Shown here one piece after another: positions 1 to 12,834 of a stretch of DNA of 64,000 nucleotides. The position numbers and the translations under genes are program-made. The stretch is from Anoplopoma fimbria. Taxonomy: Eukaryota > Chordata > Actinopteri > Perciformes > Anoplopomatidae. The notes below the pieces were generated by a model that ran no database searches, was not told where the DNA came from, and saw nothing but the letters and a program-made list of their open reading frames with translations. Each line of letters starts with the position of its first letter. Position 1 is the stretch's first letter. The stretch is from the NCBI RefSeq assembly GCF_027596085.1, contig NC_072450.1:4587236-4651235 (forward strand). Reading direction: 5' to 3'.

Positions 1-2286
1 ATCTTTAGAAGGCAGTAAAGTTCTCTAACAATTTGACAGGAAAGGAAAGCTTTTTGTTGTGCTTTAATGTTGCTGATATGGATTTATTTATTTTGGTTAT
101 TTTTTAATAATCTGGGAATCAAACTTGTTGAAATGCAAAACACCTGATGAATAAATACATAAGTATTTATTTCATCCCTTGTTTAACTCACTCATTCATC
201 CTTTCTTTCATTCACACATTCACTGACTCTCATCCATTCATTCAGTGACTCTTTTGATTCATTCACAAACTCATATACTGAACAATACCTTTTAATCCTA
301 AACGTATTCCTTCATTCTAACGCGTTGATTCTGTCTTTGAATCATCCACTCACTCACTCATAATTGTTTTCCTTTCATAAACACTCATTCATTCATTCTT
401 CTGCTCTTTTTTTCATGCATATAATCAGTCAGTTATTCACTTGTTGATTATTGACTGATATTTTCATTTTCATACGCTGACATTCACACATTTATTCACT
501 GATGGCCTGGTTGACTAATAATTACTGATTGATTGATTTCCAAACTAATATTTCACTCAATCACTTGTTCAAACCAGATTGCTTTAAGAAGGCATTCACT
601 GTGTTCACAGAGTTCAACTCAAACACATTTAAGTCCGAGTGTTACCAAGTTCCATATGGTTTATAGCAGCCATATGAAACCTCTGGATTACAAGTGGATA
701 TGTTTCATTTTCCTCACCTTGTAAAGATTAACAATAGTCAAACCTCTGCTCTCTAAATGTGTTTGAATGTTGCACAAATACTTCACCATAACCGCTGAAT
801 TATGAGCTACTAGTTAGCTACAACAACTTTAACCAAATCGAAAGCATAAATATCTGAATCTACTTTGTGACCTCACCTTCAAAGGTAAATTCTGACCAAA
901 CCTGATACTTGATACAAATCCTCTGATTGTTGCAATCCCATTGAAATTAGCTGAATTTTGTGCACAATTATACAATCATAGAGGTTGCCAAGTAACACAG
1001 CTAAGATTATTAATGAACAAAAAATGGTCCGAAAGAAGAGATTAAGGTTAAGGACTGATATTATCTGCACTGAAAATAGATTTATCTAATTGTCTCAGTG
1101 GCAGTTAAAGAGACAGTTCACACAGAAGCAGTGTGAAAAGCCAGTATAATCCCAAGTATAGATGTATATAGACGTCCTGAGATATATATAAATGACATTA
1201 AAATGACAGGATTGATATTATTTACCTTTAACTTTTTCTTTGTGATTATCAGTCGGTTGTCTAACATCTAAGAAAAACTTTCCTCATTCCGTCTAAGTCT
1301 GATGTTTAATTCTGAGACGTTTTCTGTTTTCCCTGAACTCAATATCGTGGGCAGAAGATCTCCGGCCCACACAAAGACATAACGTTGCTGCAGGAAAGGA
1401 AATCAACAAATCAACCATTTGTTCACAGTAAAAAAATATTTATATATTAAATGGAATTTTTCCGTCCGTGTGCTGTGGTGGCAATTTAAATCTGCCAACT
1501 GCAGATGCTAACATCTAATGAAGAGGCAAAAAAACCGTGACTGTATGAAACCAGGAGCTGGCTGCAGGGAGAAAAAGGATTTACTGTTAGTGGCCTGAGA
1601 AGTAAAACAAAAAATCCTAAAAGAGGACGTTGTGGTTTCTCTGCATAATCCAACAGACGTCAGTGAGAGGCTTCTAAAATAGCTGCGTGGCCCTGGCCCA
1701 AGGAAAATGAAACTGCACAGTCCCTTGAACATAAAGACCTTTTTTTTTTTTTTTTTTTTTTGAGGTACGAGCGAAGCCAAAACTGGTCACAGTTCTCTCC
1801 GCTGGGAGAATTATTTCCACATCCTGTTTTAACAACATGTCGCAGTGTTTACAAAATCAACTATCAAATATATGAAAACATAACTCTTCAGAAAAGCAGT
1901 CCAAGCCGTTCTGTATTGGGAAAATCCTGCCTTAGCTTTCACTGATGTGAGATCAGTGAGAGAATAACCATATCAAATAAATCAAAAGGGCAGTCAGTTT
2001 ATTATTTAAGCCACTGAAAATAGCTCATTCCACCCACACAGTCGAGTTATATGTATGCTGCTGCTTTCATCACTTCATCATAACGTTTAAAGGGTCAAAT
2101 AAGCCAAAACTATTGACCTAAAACTTATATTTCATGGACCCACAGACATTCGTCCACACAGGCAAATGCAGAGCCCACTAAAATGCAACTTAGAGGTTAA
2201 AAATTGAGAAAAATCAGCACAGAAAATAATAAAAAATTAACAGCAGCTCTCGCCTCAAAAGAAGCCATCCAGAACTCGCTAATTGG
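1..2286. other. Intergenic, AT-rich, no gene seen
   Basis: AT-rich non-coding sequence. Positions 190-560 are rich in degenerate 'cattcattca' and 'cactcactc' words, consistent with an old decayed simple repeat. A run of about 22 T lies at 1741-1762. The short open frames here show no recognisable domain and no splice-site context. Confidence 0.6.
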
Positions 2287-2855
2287 AGAGCAGAGAGAGA
2301 CAGAGAGAGACGAGGAGCAGAGAGAGACAGAGAGAGAGGAGCAGAGAGAGACAGAGAGAGACGAGGAGCAGAGAGAGACGAGGAGCAGAGAGAGAGACGA
2401 GGAGCAGAGAGAGAGACGAGGAGCAGAGAGAGACGAGGAGCAGAGAGAGAGACGAGAGAGAGAGAGAGAGGATGAGCAGAGAGAGCAGAGAGAGAGAGGA
2501 GGAGGAGCAGAGAGAGACGAGGAGCAGAGAGAGAGAGGAGGAGCAGAGAGAGAGACGAGGAGCAGAGAGATATGAGGAGCAGAGAGGGACAAGGAGCAGA
2601 GAGAGAGACGAGGAGCAGAGAGAGAGACGAGGAGCAGAGAGAGAGAGAGGAGCAGAGAGAGACGAGGAGCAGAGAGAGAGATGAGGAGCAGAGAGGGACG
2701 AGGAGCAGAGAGATATGAGGAGCAGAGAGAGACAAGGAGCAGAGCAGAGAGATATGAGGAGCAGAGAGAGACAAGGAGCAGAGAGAAAGACGAGGAGCAG
2801 AGAGAGAGACGAGGAGAGAGGGAGAGAGAGACGAGGAGAGAGAGAGAGAGAGGGA
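2287..2855. repeat. GA-rich minisatellite (gaggagcagagagagac-type units)
   Basis: About 570 bases of imperfect tandem units of roughly 16-18 bases, purine-rich on the plus strand, built around 'gaggagcagagagagac' with variants containing 'gatatgaggagcag' and 'gggacaaggagcag'. Long open frames on both strands are a by-product of a repeat that lacks stop codons and are not genes. The repeat array ends near 2855 in 'gagagagagggacacag'. Confidence 0.9.
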
Positions 2856-3144
2856 CACAGTTAATCACACAGGTCTCCAGTTTACATTCAACAGATATTT
2901 GCAGAAGACAGGAGGAGTATTTGAGCAAACGTTGCAGCTAAAGTGAAATTCTCAATCGGTGCCAGAGACACGCACTGACATTTAGAAGACCTGTGTCTCA
3001 ATTCAACCACCACCCAAGTATTGTACTGTCCCTATGCTTCATCTTAATATTAGTACAATGTACATTTTCATATCAAACAATATGTCATGCATATTTCTAA
3101 CCCATCTTCGTCTCCCACAAGTTACATTTATGTACAACTAATTT

Positions 3145-3400
3145 GCAGTAAAGCTGCACCTGATTATTACTTTAATTATGGGCTAACCTGACGATTATTT
3201 TCTTGATTAATCAACTAATCGTTTAGTCAATAAAACATCAGAAAACTGTCCCTTTTAGTATCCTAAAGCACAAAGCGATTGTCTGACCAACAGTCCAAAA
3301 GCCCAAAATATAATATTACCTTTAATTCAAAACCAAAGAAGCACTGACTTTCTCACATTTGAAATCTGTAAAATGTTTTTGCTACGATTCATTTTTTTGG
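3145..3400 (+). repeat. Old interspersed repeat ('gattaatcaactaatcgttt' family)
   Basis: The segment contains 'gattattttcttgattaatc' followed by 'cgtttagtcaataaaa' and 'gaccaacagtccaaaagccc'. I recognise these phrases from an abundant percomorph interspersed repeat. A second, interrupted copy lies at about 40160-40670 and shares 'acagtccaaaacccaaagat'. Non-coding. The family name is not known to me with certainty. Confidence 0.6.
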
Positions 3401-3569
3401 GATAAACGTATCCTGTAAATGACTGAACATAATGAGGCAATGTTGTTAATGAAAAGTAAAAGTGAATGTATCAGTAAAATATTCACAGTTTTCTCTATGT
3501 TATCTATATCTCTTGCAACTTGTTATCTACTTGTTGCAACTACAGCCTTTTTTAAAGCGATATTTTTAC

Positions 3570-3830
3570 ATTGAAGCTGCAACAAACAGCCGGCTAACTT
3601 AGTTTAGCACAAAGACTGGAAACGGGGGAAAAAGCTAGCTTAGCTCCGACGAAAAAGTATCAAAACACACATAGAACCTTTTAAAGCTCCAAAATTAACA
3701 CAGTATGTCTTATTTGTTTTAAACCATACAAAAACCTTTGTGTTGAAAACAAATTTTGTAGTTTTACTGGCCGTTATGCTCCCGATTGTTTCTTAACTGG
3801 TTAAGTTAACCCGGTAGACGGTGGTGGCTT
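3570..3830 (+). repeat. Interspersed repeat ('agtttagcacaaagactgg' family), copy 1
   Basis: Carries 'ttagtttagcacaaagactg', then 'gctagcttagctcc', 'cattaacacagtatgtctta'-like text and 'gtttaaaccatacaaaaacc'. The same order of phrases occurs in reverse orientation at about 36955-37215, which supports a dispersed repeat rather than a unique sequence. Non-coding. Confidence 0.55.
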
Positions 3831-5681
3831 CATATTTATCGCACAGGCCTCAGAGTGGTCTCACTCTGATAATCTCACTCCCAGCATGAAAGCGAAATTG
3901 TCCCAAAATGTTTTTGCGGCTATGTTTAAGGCTCTCACATCACTTTGGGAAAGTTTTTGTCTTAGAATAATGCAGAACAAGTCATCAGTGACTTGAAGCT
4001 CGAGACTAAATGTGTTGCAAAAACATATTTCTAGCCCTAACCAAAGCGGTTGGAGGCAAAGTGGCAAAGCTTTATATTCCCAACATGCACCTCAACATCC
4101 TCTCTACTATTTCTGTTTTGTAAGTTGAACATAATCAAGGCAGCAATTACGTCTCCTCTCAGGTTTTTGGGAATACAAATAGGTAGAATACAAAGAGGAT
4201 GAAAAAATGATGTGTGTAAGAATTGTTTGATTGATGATTCACCCGTTGGCCAGCTGCTGCTTTGAATTCTTTTTCGATAAAATGCTCTTTCTTCCCCTTC
4301 GGCTCTTTGCTTCTGTTCACAGTGACAATGCCCTGAAGAGAGAGGCGACAAGGACGATGATGTCCTTTTTATAAAGCTCCTTTAACCTTCGCTAAACGGT
4401 GAACAATTACCTCATTAACGTGTTAGGCAAATGTGAGAGCGAAGATTTCTAATGCAACATGACGAAATCAGTGAGAAACAGCATCAATTCCAACCACACA
4501 ACCAACAGGAATCCAGTCACAAAGCTGTGTTTCAGGCCCAATAACTGCTGAATAAACCACCATCCATCCTTTTCATTATCTACACCCGCAGCTAGGGTCT
4601 CCTTGCTGTGAGATGATGGTGCTAAAACTCTGAGCCACACATACATAATGACGACTACATCGTGTGCATCCACATGCAAGGACAGGAACAAAGTGAGGAG
4701 TTCCTCCAGTCACAGACAGAAATGAGTTCTGACACTGAGGCGGTTCACTGTCTGAGAATAATAATTAAAAAGAATAACGAAGAAGAAGAAGAAGATGTGA
4801 TTTGACAGAAATCCAATAATGTTTGGTAAAACTTAACATTTATTTATTTGGTGCTGAAGGAAGCTTTAGCCAAGCCACGTTCACAACCAACATATCACGT
4901 ACCACTAAGTTTTTCTCTCATCACTCAATGTTTTTTTTTAACATTGAGACATGTTTTGAGTTTTTTATATCAGTATTCACTTGTGATACACAATTACATT
5001 GTCTAGGTTTATAATAACAAGCACATACTAACTCAGATTTCTCATAAAGTCTGAAATCTGTTTATGGAAATGGCCAAGTTTAGTTAAATAATCTCACTAC
5101 TTTGTATTTTGTGTGCATATAATCATTGTCGGTATATAGCTGGAAATAATAAATTAAAAAAAATATCCCTATAATTTCAATTAAAACTGTTCTTACTGTT
5201 AAGTTCTCAATAAAAATGAGAAAAACTGAAGTACTAAAAGTATACTTGAAGTATACAAAAATAGGCTTGTTCCATCTGGTTGTTGACTATTCATTTCCCT
5301 GAATTACCACAAAAGCATGGTTTATGGTGCCACATACCGATACTGTGTTATGAAATGACCTATATCTGGATAGAAGATTTTGACTTTATCATCCTTATGA
5401 GGACGTTTTGGGTACATGATAAAGACTGATCCTGGATGTGATGAAGCAGTGAAATTCCTTCCGATCAGCATTATTTCCCGACTCTTTTGCATATAAAACA
5501 GGCGCACAGTGAATTTAGTTATTGTCTGTGGGAATCTGCATCATCAGTCTCACCTCCAGCCTCTCAGAGTAACTCTCACCCAAGTGTCCTTACACATGTT
5601 TGAATTAGCACCGCGGCGTTCTACTACACGGTAACCCCTGTGCATGAGTACAAATCAAACCACTTTGCCTGGATCGAGATG

Positions 5682-5683
<2 letters not shown>
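3831..5683. other. Intergenic, nothing recognised
   Basis: Non-coding, with many stops in all frames. A short (GAA)n-like run lies at 4780-4795. No gene, RNA or repeat was identified with confidence. Confidence 0.5.
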
Positions 5684-5769
<86 letters not shown>

Positions 5770-5872
5770 TGGATCTCGGTGAGTCAGTTTTCGTGGACCA
5801 CGAAAACTGACTCATCTTCATGTAAGCGAGTCAAGGCCTCGGCTACTGATTGGTCGCGTACAGCGTTCCCGT

Positions 5873-5936
<64 letters not shown>
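5684..5936. repeat. (GT)n - perfect palindrome - (CA)n composite inverted repeat
   Basis: (GT)n runs over 5684-5768. A perfect inverted repeat with 16-base arms (gagtcagttttcgtgg and its complement) and a one-base loop lies at 5781-5813. (CA)n follows at 5874-5936. Because (GT)n and (CA)n are reverse complements, the block can pair on itself over the palindrome and over about 62 bases of the flanking tracts. It has no coding meaning. Confidence 0.9.
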
Positions 5937-5938
<2 letters not shown>

Positions 5939-8490
5939 ATGTGCATAACCCGCACGCACAGAGAGATACACCCCGGGCTCTTCAGAGTGAGCATTAGTCA
6001 CTCCACATAAAAGCATGTAGTCTCTCCAGAGCAGGAGAGCGGAGAGAGAGAACGAGTGGGAGACCAAGGTTCTGCAGAGGTCTGGTCATGGCAGCCATTT
6101 TTTCCCCCTGCACATACAATCAATGCCCGGGCAAAAACAAATCTGTGCAAACTTTAACCCAGGAAAGCCGGACTGAGATTACATAACGGTGATCGATACG
6201 GGAGGAGACTCCCCTCCATCTGATCCAGGCTCATCCAGGATTTGTGTTTTCCGTGTCCATGGCGGCCTAGACCGACCACGGGGTGAACCTTGAGGTCGTC
6301 TGACGCTAATAGGTGTTGACTGCTCACATGGTGCTTGCATAACTGGATATTACCTTCCAGCATTTAACATCAACGGCCTTCAGGCTGTCCAGAAGAAAAC
6401 TCTATACAACACCCTGATTTGATCTGAATCCTGAAGTTGTCTCTAGTTTAATAGCACCACAATCGAATAACTCTCCATGCGTCCGTAATGTCTGATAGAT
6501 AACGGCGGTACACCGCTAGCTGACAGCGCTATCAAGCTGTGTGAGATGTAATCATTGAAGCGTTTTGTCAAAGCTGCTGCTATCTGACAGACCGAGGAAG
6601 AAAAGCGATAAAAACCAAACAGGTGTTGGAGCAAAAAAGAAGTAGAAGAGAGATTGTTGCTAATGTTGTAGTCATGTAGTGAAGGATCAATGAGCTGTTT
6701 GCTGCATTGAGATTTTCACACTAGAAAAAGTAATAGAAAACCCAGAGGACACAGATTTCCAGTCCAGTGTGCATTTTAAGTAGCTGGCAAGCCAACTTTT
6801 ATTGTGGTAACTGCTAATCTGCAACGTGAGAAGGACAGTTTTCTGGATCGTCAGTGAAAAAATATGTTTCTCTGCTAGTTTGATCGCTGTGAAAGGTGGT
6901 GTGTATCATCTTGCGTGTTCATCATCTAGCATGAAATATAAACATTAATGATTAATTGGCCGACATGCAGTAAGCACAGCGTGTCACTTTCCAGACTGCT
7001 GGACCGCTGTACCTTTTTAGGAGGACCAACTTAAAGCTGCTTGAATGGATTTTTAGCCATTAAGGGCTCCTGAACAAGCCGACGTATACATAACCCTGAT
7101 ATATTAAATATATTACAAGGTTGATGAAGCTAATGTGTTAGCAAGAAGTTGCCAAGCAGTCAAAGAGCAACATTTTCATCTCATTGGAGTATCTGTCCAC
7201 CTGATGGATTCAAGTCCAGTGTTTACTGTCCCTAGCTCTGTTTTAGTCTCCACTAACTCCAAAAATATCTGTGTCTTCAACTTTCTACACCAGCTAGTCT
7301 TAACTTTGTTTTTCTGCTGTTTGCTGTAATGAGAACCATTTCATTTTCAACCTGTGCATCCAAAACAATCAGCTGAAAGAGGCTAGAAAAGCTCCATAAT
7401 ACTTTCAGAGTTCATAATAATTGTCTGCCATTTGAAAAATAACAAACCAATTTCATTAATGGACCTTTCATTTTATTTCCTTATCAAAAATCTAATACTA
7501 TAAACTAAAAAGGAAGGTCCAGAAGTCTCGAAAAACATTTAAATGGATTTTTTCTATAAAACACCTGCTGCTTTAAAAACATTCACATCCAGCTTGATGT
7601 TCGTGACAAATTACGTATGTTGTACCGTCGTTTGGCCACATACCGTCGGATGTCATGTGGCTAAAGGTTAAAGCTGCATGAGATGTACGTATGCTGCAGC
7701 CTAATATAGCAGGCCTGCATTAATAATGTAATATGACTCATCATTAGTCAGGGCCTCTCTAAAGCCTACTCCTATTATCGGGGCTACATTATTCAGCAGA
7801 CGTGTTGATGGAAAAAACAAAAACTCTATGGTTAAAACCTACAAGTTCATTCTGACATTCTCATCTGACATTACATCAGCAGAAACAGGATATGACCTCA
7901 TCTTTCTAAACAAAGTGAGAGTTCGTGTCACTTACAATTACTTATGCCGAAACCCACAACTTGAACTTCCATCTAGTGCTTTTCATTGCTACATAGCCTG
8001 TGAATATTTCACATCAAAATTCATATTGGCAACGATAAAATTGGCAACAGTTGCAGCACTTTTTCAATAGAAAGTTCAAACAGATTTGTGCAGTTTGAGG
8101 ATCGACTACAGGATCTTATTGACCCGTATCCGTGTCTGGCAGTCTGCCTAAGGTAGAAGGTTGTATAGCTTAAGCTACTGTGGGCTACTTTATTGAGTTT
8201 CCTTTTAAAAGCGAAAATGCTCTGAGGGAATTCTGCTCTAGTATGATTGAGTTATTGGTTGATGACTTAATTCATGATGCGAAAGCTCAGCGAAGTTGAC
8301 CTTGCTCCGGAAAAGTTAGCTTAGCTTTTTCGCTACGTTATATTTGTTTTCGAGGTGAAAATACTACGGTTGAAAAAAATATATATAATGAGATGCAAAT
8401 TAATCATAGGACAAAAAACGTCCCTGGTGTGAAAAGGCCTAAAGACTTTTTGCTTCTGATTTATTTTTCTACACAGGACATAATTCATGA
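5937..8490. other. Intergenic, nothing recognised
   Basis: Non-coding AT-rich sequence on both strands. No convincing exon, RNA gene or mobile element was identified. The few open frames of 60-80 codons lack family features. Confidence 0.5.
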
Positions 8491-8499
8491 ATTTGAACA

Positions 8500-8710
8500 A
8501 AAAAACGACAAAATCCGACTTCTCAGTCCCGATAGCGATACCTGGGCTTTGGGTGTTCTTAGGTTGTTGGCCGATACCGAGTGCTGATCTGATACCAGTG
8601 TTTGAAAAATATAACAAAAAAATACTTAGATAGATAAATGTACCGAATTGTTATTTATTAATAAAAATAATAAATTGCGTACCAGCAATTTGTTAAAAAC
8701 TCTTGAAAAT
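8500..8710 (+). repeat. Interspersed repeat ('gccgataccgagtgctgat' family), copy 1
   Basis: Contains 'cgatagcgatacctgggctt', 'ggccgataccgagtgctgat' and 'accagcaatttgttaaaaac'. A diverged copy at about 55090-55320 shares 'ggtctttgggtatcggccaa' and 'caccagcaattta'. Both match a teleost repeat I recognise. Non-coding. Confidence 0.5.
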
Positions 8711-10444
8711 GTACAGGATTTACAATTCAAGTGTAAAACGTTACAATAAATCAACAAATTGGTCAAAACTTACAGAGTCATAATAATGCTGACACTTCAT
8801 GATGACAAAATGCTTTTCACAAACGGTATCAGCTTTCTCTGCACTCTGTCACCTGCAGTGACTAATTCCAATATTTTATTCCTTTATTTTGTGACTAATC
8901 CTCTTTTCAAACCTTTATTCTTATTCAAGCCTGGGTTAAATGATAAAATGCATGCTTATATATATGCGAGCTGATACAGAAACCGACGCTCTATAGAGTT
9001 TCAAAACCAGAGTTACCTGAAGAGGAAACTCAACCTCATGTACTTGATGACATTCAGAGCGTGATCAGCATCTGCGGCCCCTCAAAAGTTTTACAGGAAC
9101 CAGCAGGGCGTCGGCCCCTCAGCTCATCCTCAATGGGGAGCCGGAGAGGAAAAAACTTTTTTATGGTTGAGCAGCTGCTCCATTTAATCAAATCTCAAGC
9201 TTGTTCATAACAAGCCGCAGCGCTGTGGGGGTTTAGGTAGCACTCTGGAAAATGAGGGGAGAAAAAAAAAACATTACAAAAAAGCCTAAACTTGATATGA
9301 CAAATCTTTGAAATGCTTACCTTTTCCACTGCCTTAACAAATCTGTAATCCTCTCTTGCCCCAGACTGTCTGTGTGTGACGGCAAACTAAATCAACATTT
9401 TGACCACACATACCTCTGTGTCTACTGCAGGTGAACTATACCTCATCATTGTAAATATTGATCTATATTTCATTTCATATTTGCCAGCGCTTCTCTTTTA
9501 AAAATGCAACAACTGCTGTTTTTTTTTTTTTTTTAAATAACTGTAAAGCAATATAGCGTAAAGCAATGAGCATACAAAAGCAGCAGAGTTTTACAGTGGG
9601 TTTGAGAAACCCAACACGGAGGCACATGTGTAATTAGCAACACAATCTACACGTCTGTAATGAAGAAACATAATAAAGCCCGGGATGCTGTCAGATGGAC
9701 GGGATACAGTGGAGCTGTGCAAAGACTCAGGTTGCCATCCTTCAATAGAGGGACGTTATGTAACAGCGGCATGGAAACCACAAGCTGGTCTAAACTTACA
9801 GCAAGGCTTTAATCCCAAGTGTGTTTTATTAACCGCTCGCGTCAGACTGTTCCGAGAACGTTTCCTTAATGTGGAAAACGGGAGACAAACAGTCTTAGTC
9901 AAGAACATGGTCGCCTGTAATGATAACGATGTTACCTCCGACTGATTAGGTGGTCAATGAAAGGGCAACTTGCACCTGTTATACAGTACATATGCAGTTA
10001 ACACTTACAATGGTGGCAGATTTACCATCAAAATTATTTTAAAAAAAATACTTCCTAGATCTCACACAGATGTAAACAGAAGCAGGCTTCTTTTTTCTAG
10101 TCACTGACCGATTTCGCGGGCTGAAATTACAAATGTGTCCTCTGTAGCTAGCTAGCTATTTAAGCTTATGTTAGCCCCATGAGTTGGGTGAACACCATGG
10201 ATGTATAAAGAGATTGTGGATTCAGTGTTTGAGGCGGTGCCCCGTTCTTTCCTATTAAAGTTGCTCAGTTGTGCATGAAACACCAGCGGGGACTGAGGTC
10301 TAAAAAGAGTCATTGTTTAAATATCTTAGCGTGCAAGTTTGATTCATTAAGCAAGCTGCTGTCAGCACGCTTTGTTGATTCAAAGCATGCTAGGTGGCTA
10401 GCTTTAGTCCACGGCATACTTGCTAGCCGGCACTAGTACGCTAC
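8711..10444. other. Intergenic, nothing recognised
   Basis: Non-coding. A run of T lies near 9520-9533. An 86-codon open frame at 9685-9945 on the plus strand shows no domain, membrane segment or splice context that I recognise and could be chance. Confidence 0.5.
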
Positions 10445-11003
10445 TACACAGTAAAATCGGCAGTGTCAATTTAACACTTAAAGAGTCAATTTTAACACTA
10501 AGTCAGTGAACATATGGTCCTCATCTACAGAGTGTTAAAGTTACACTGAACATAGTGTTAAAATTTCAGAGTCAATTCGACTCTTTTAAGAGTTAATATT
10601 TTACACTACGTTACACTGAGAAGTGTAACTCAAATTGAACACTATGGTGTTAATAACACTTGTAGTGTTATTAACATTTGACACTTGGACACTAAGTGTT
10701 AATCAAAACTAACTCTTATTAAGTTACTCTACATGAGTGTTAGACCTACTTGACACTTAGTGTTGATTACGAAATAACTCCAAATACAGTGTTGATTTTT
10801 AACTGACTCTTGCCAGTGATAAATTATTTACTCCTGTATTCACTCCCTTTTAGTGTTATTCTTACCAAACACCTTATGTACAGAATAACAATAATAAGAG
10901 TTTTGCATTTACTATGTCCAGCTAACACAGTTTACCCAGTAAAACTCAAAATGTTTGCAGGGGAAAAACAACAAACACCATTATATCCATGTCTTAATAA
11001 CAA

Positions 11004-11009
11004 TTTATT
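11004..11009 (-). promoter_or_regulatory. Poly(A) signal of the element-borne gene
   Basis: AATAAA on the minus strand, about 80 bases downstream of the TGA at 11087-11089. Its position is right for the 3' end of the six-exon gene. Confidence 0.5.
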
Positions 11010-11086
11010 AAAAACAATAACAATATCAATTATATCAAAGGTTTTGAGATGCAAGTGTAACTCCCATTCAGAACATCACAGTGCCA

Positions 11087-12834
11087 TCACAGTGAGGAGT
11101 CAGTCAGACCTTTCGTCCGGTTGTATTCCTTGACAATACGGTCTCCACCAGGTTTCTTGGCCAACGCAGATTGAACCAACTGTAAAATGAAAGTAAACGA
11201 CAGGAAAATATTCACTAAAAATTAAATGATTGACCGTAGATACACAGGATTATTTTTTTTTTTAAAGGGGGCAGTCCCTAAAGGAAGCTCACAGTATCAA
11301 CCTACCTGTTTGGCATCTTGATCTTCCTTCTGCCTTTTTCTGCAAGGACTGTAATCCTCACCTAGGATGACTGTATCATCAGAGCCGCAGGATATGAGTT
11401 CAAGGGTGACCGAATCTTCAGGACCGCAGCCTGAAAGGTCCAGCGATGCATTGGTTACGACATCAATCAATGGACTGCCTGATGAACTTGCTCCTTGGGG
11501 ATCTATGTGTAGTTCCGGAGAAAGAGGGAAGGGAGAAAACACCTATAATTTGTTGGTTTTTCAAAACCTTAAAGTGTAACTAAGTCTTAGTCAACAATCC
11601 ATGAACTATGCTGAAAGAAATGGTTATCAAGATAGTACAATCTTACCAATGTCAAATCTGATAGTAAAAACACCAGCGTTGGGCTGCTGTGCTACTTCTT
11701 CAAAGACGTCTGCATCCACCTCTGTTCCCGTCTCATCATATACTCTGATCCCTTCAGTGACAGGTGGGATGGAGAACTTCATGAAAGCTTAAGAGAAAAA
11801 ATACATATGAGATAACAAGAATAAGTAAGGGTATAAACCCAGACTCTAAGTGATATATTTTGACTTTGCCACTAAATGTAGCTCGACAGAAAGTGAGACA
11901 CTGAAATTATTTTCAACAAATAGCACAATGAGGTGCATCGTCAAAAGTTATGAACTGACACATCTACTTTCCTTTTGTTTTTACAATGGCATATGAATGA
12001 TGACCTACCAGCATTCAAAAACTCATCCAAGCTCGGTTGGCTGATCTTGACATATTTCTGTTCGTTATAGATTCTTGTTTTAATCAACATGATGGTGTCT
12101 GTAAAATGACAAAATGAAACCGTATTATAATCTGTTACACAAAATACTTTGACAGTAACATCAGCTCCTGTTGGCATATAGTAGATTGGAAAACCATATT
12201 GTACCATTCGGGCTTTAAGAATCCCAATCAGCATTTGCCCAATTCCAAAGTAACTGGACTGTGTGGAGTCCCTATGGCATGCAGGCAGAAATCATTTTGA
12301 CATGTGTGTAAACAAAGACTTCTGTTTGTATTAATTTATCGAAATGTTACCTACCATCACTGAACCATAGCACGGAATGGGGAAATCTGAAAAACAAAGT
12401 AGAGAAATTCCATGTACTTAAAAGGAATAAAGGTAAAACAATGTTAGCTTATATCTGGGAATGATACAATTTTACAAAATACTGTGTCACAACAAGACAG
12501 TGAGATTAGATAAGTGGCCAAATCAATGACTCATCTTTCTGATAATATCAGATCAGATTGCTCAATTAGGCTCATTAGGATACAATGCTGTGATGTTTCA
12601 TCATTAGTTGTCTATTAAATAAAGGTGAAACATTCCATCAGCCTTGTCCACATAAACAATAGTATTTTGTCCTTTTTTCTCCTGTGCATATTTTGGTTTC
12701 TACTTTTCCGTCTCTCTTCGATTATATGCAGTAAATAATTCACACTAGGTTGAAAGTTAATCCTAAGAACCTGCACACAACGTTAGGTTGTTCTGGATAC
12801 TTTACCTAAAGAGTTGAACCCACTTCCCGCACAT
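11087..12834 (-). CDS. Six-exon gene inside the 3-kb element; CIDE-N/ubiquitin-like N-terminal segment, function unknown
   Basis: The minus-strand model joins 12834-12806, 12386-12355, 12098-12009, 11787-11647, 11502-11306 and 11179-11087. Every intron has GT/AG ends and all phases agree, giving 582 bases and 193 residues. The ATG at 12834 is the first after an in-frame TAA at 12849-12851. A poly(A) signal AATAAA (plus-strand 11004-11009) lies about 80 bases past the stop. Residues about 22-92 (MLIKTRIYNEQKYVKI ... GTEVDADVFEEVA) resemble the CIDE-N/CAD ubiquitin-like fold, including its GTEVD turn. Residues about 99-160 are acidic and Ser-rich and end in a basic RKRQK stretch. The C-terminus has AKKPGGDRIVKEYN. 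From memory, multicopy teleost proteins annotated as uncharacterised or SAM-domain-3-like share these phrases and continue further, so this copy may be C-terminally truncated at TDSSL. The first two coding exons are only 29 and 32 bases and are the least certain part. Function is not assigned. Confidence 0.62.

Noticed and set aside
2197..2928. Long open frames (up to 243 codons) through the GA-rich minisatellite
   Set aside because: Open on both strands and several frames at once because the repeat has no stop triplets; composition is only Ser/Leu/Ala/Pro or Arg/Glu.
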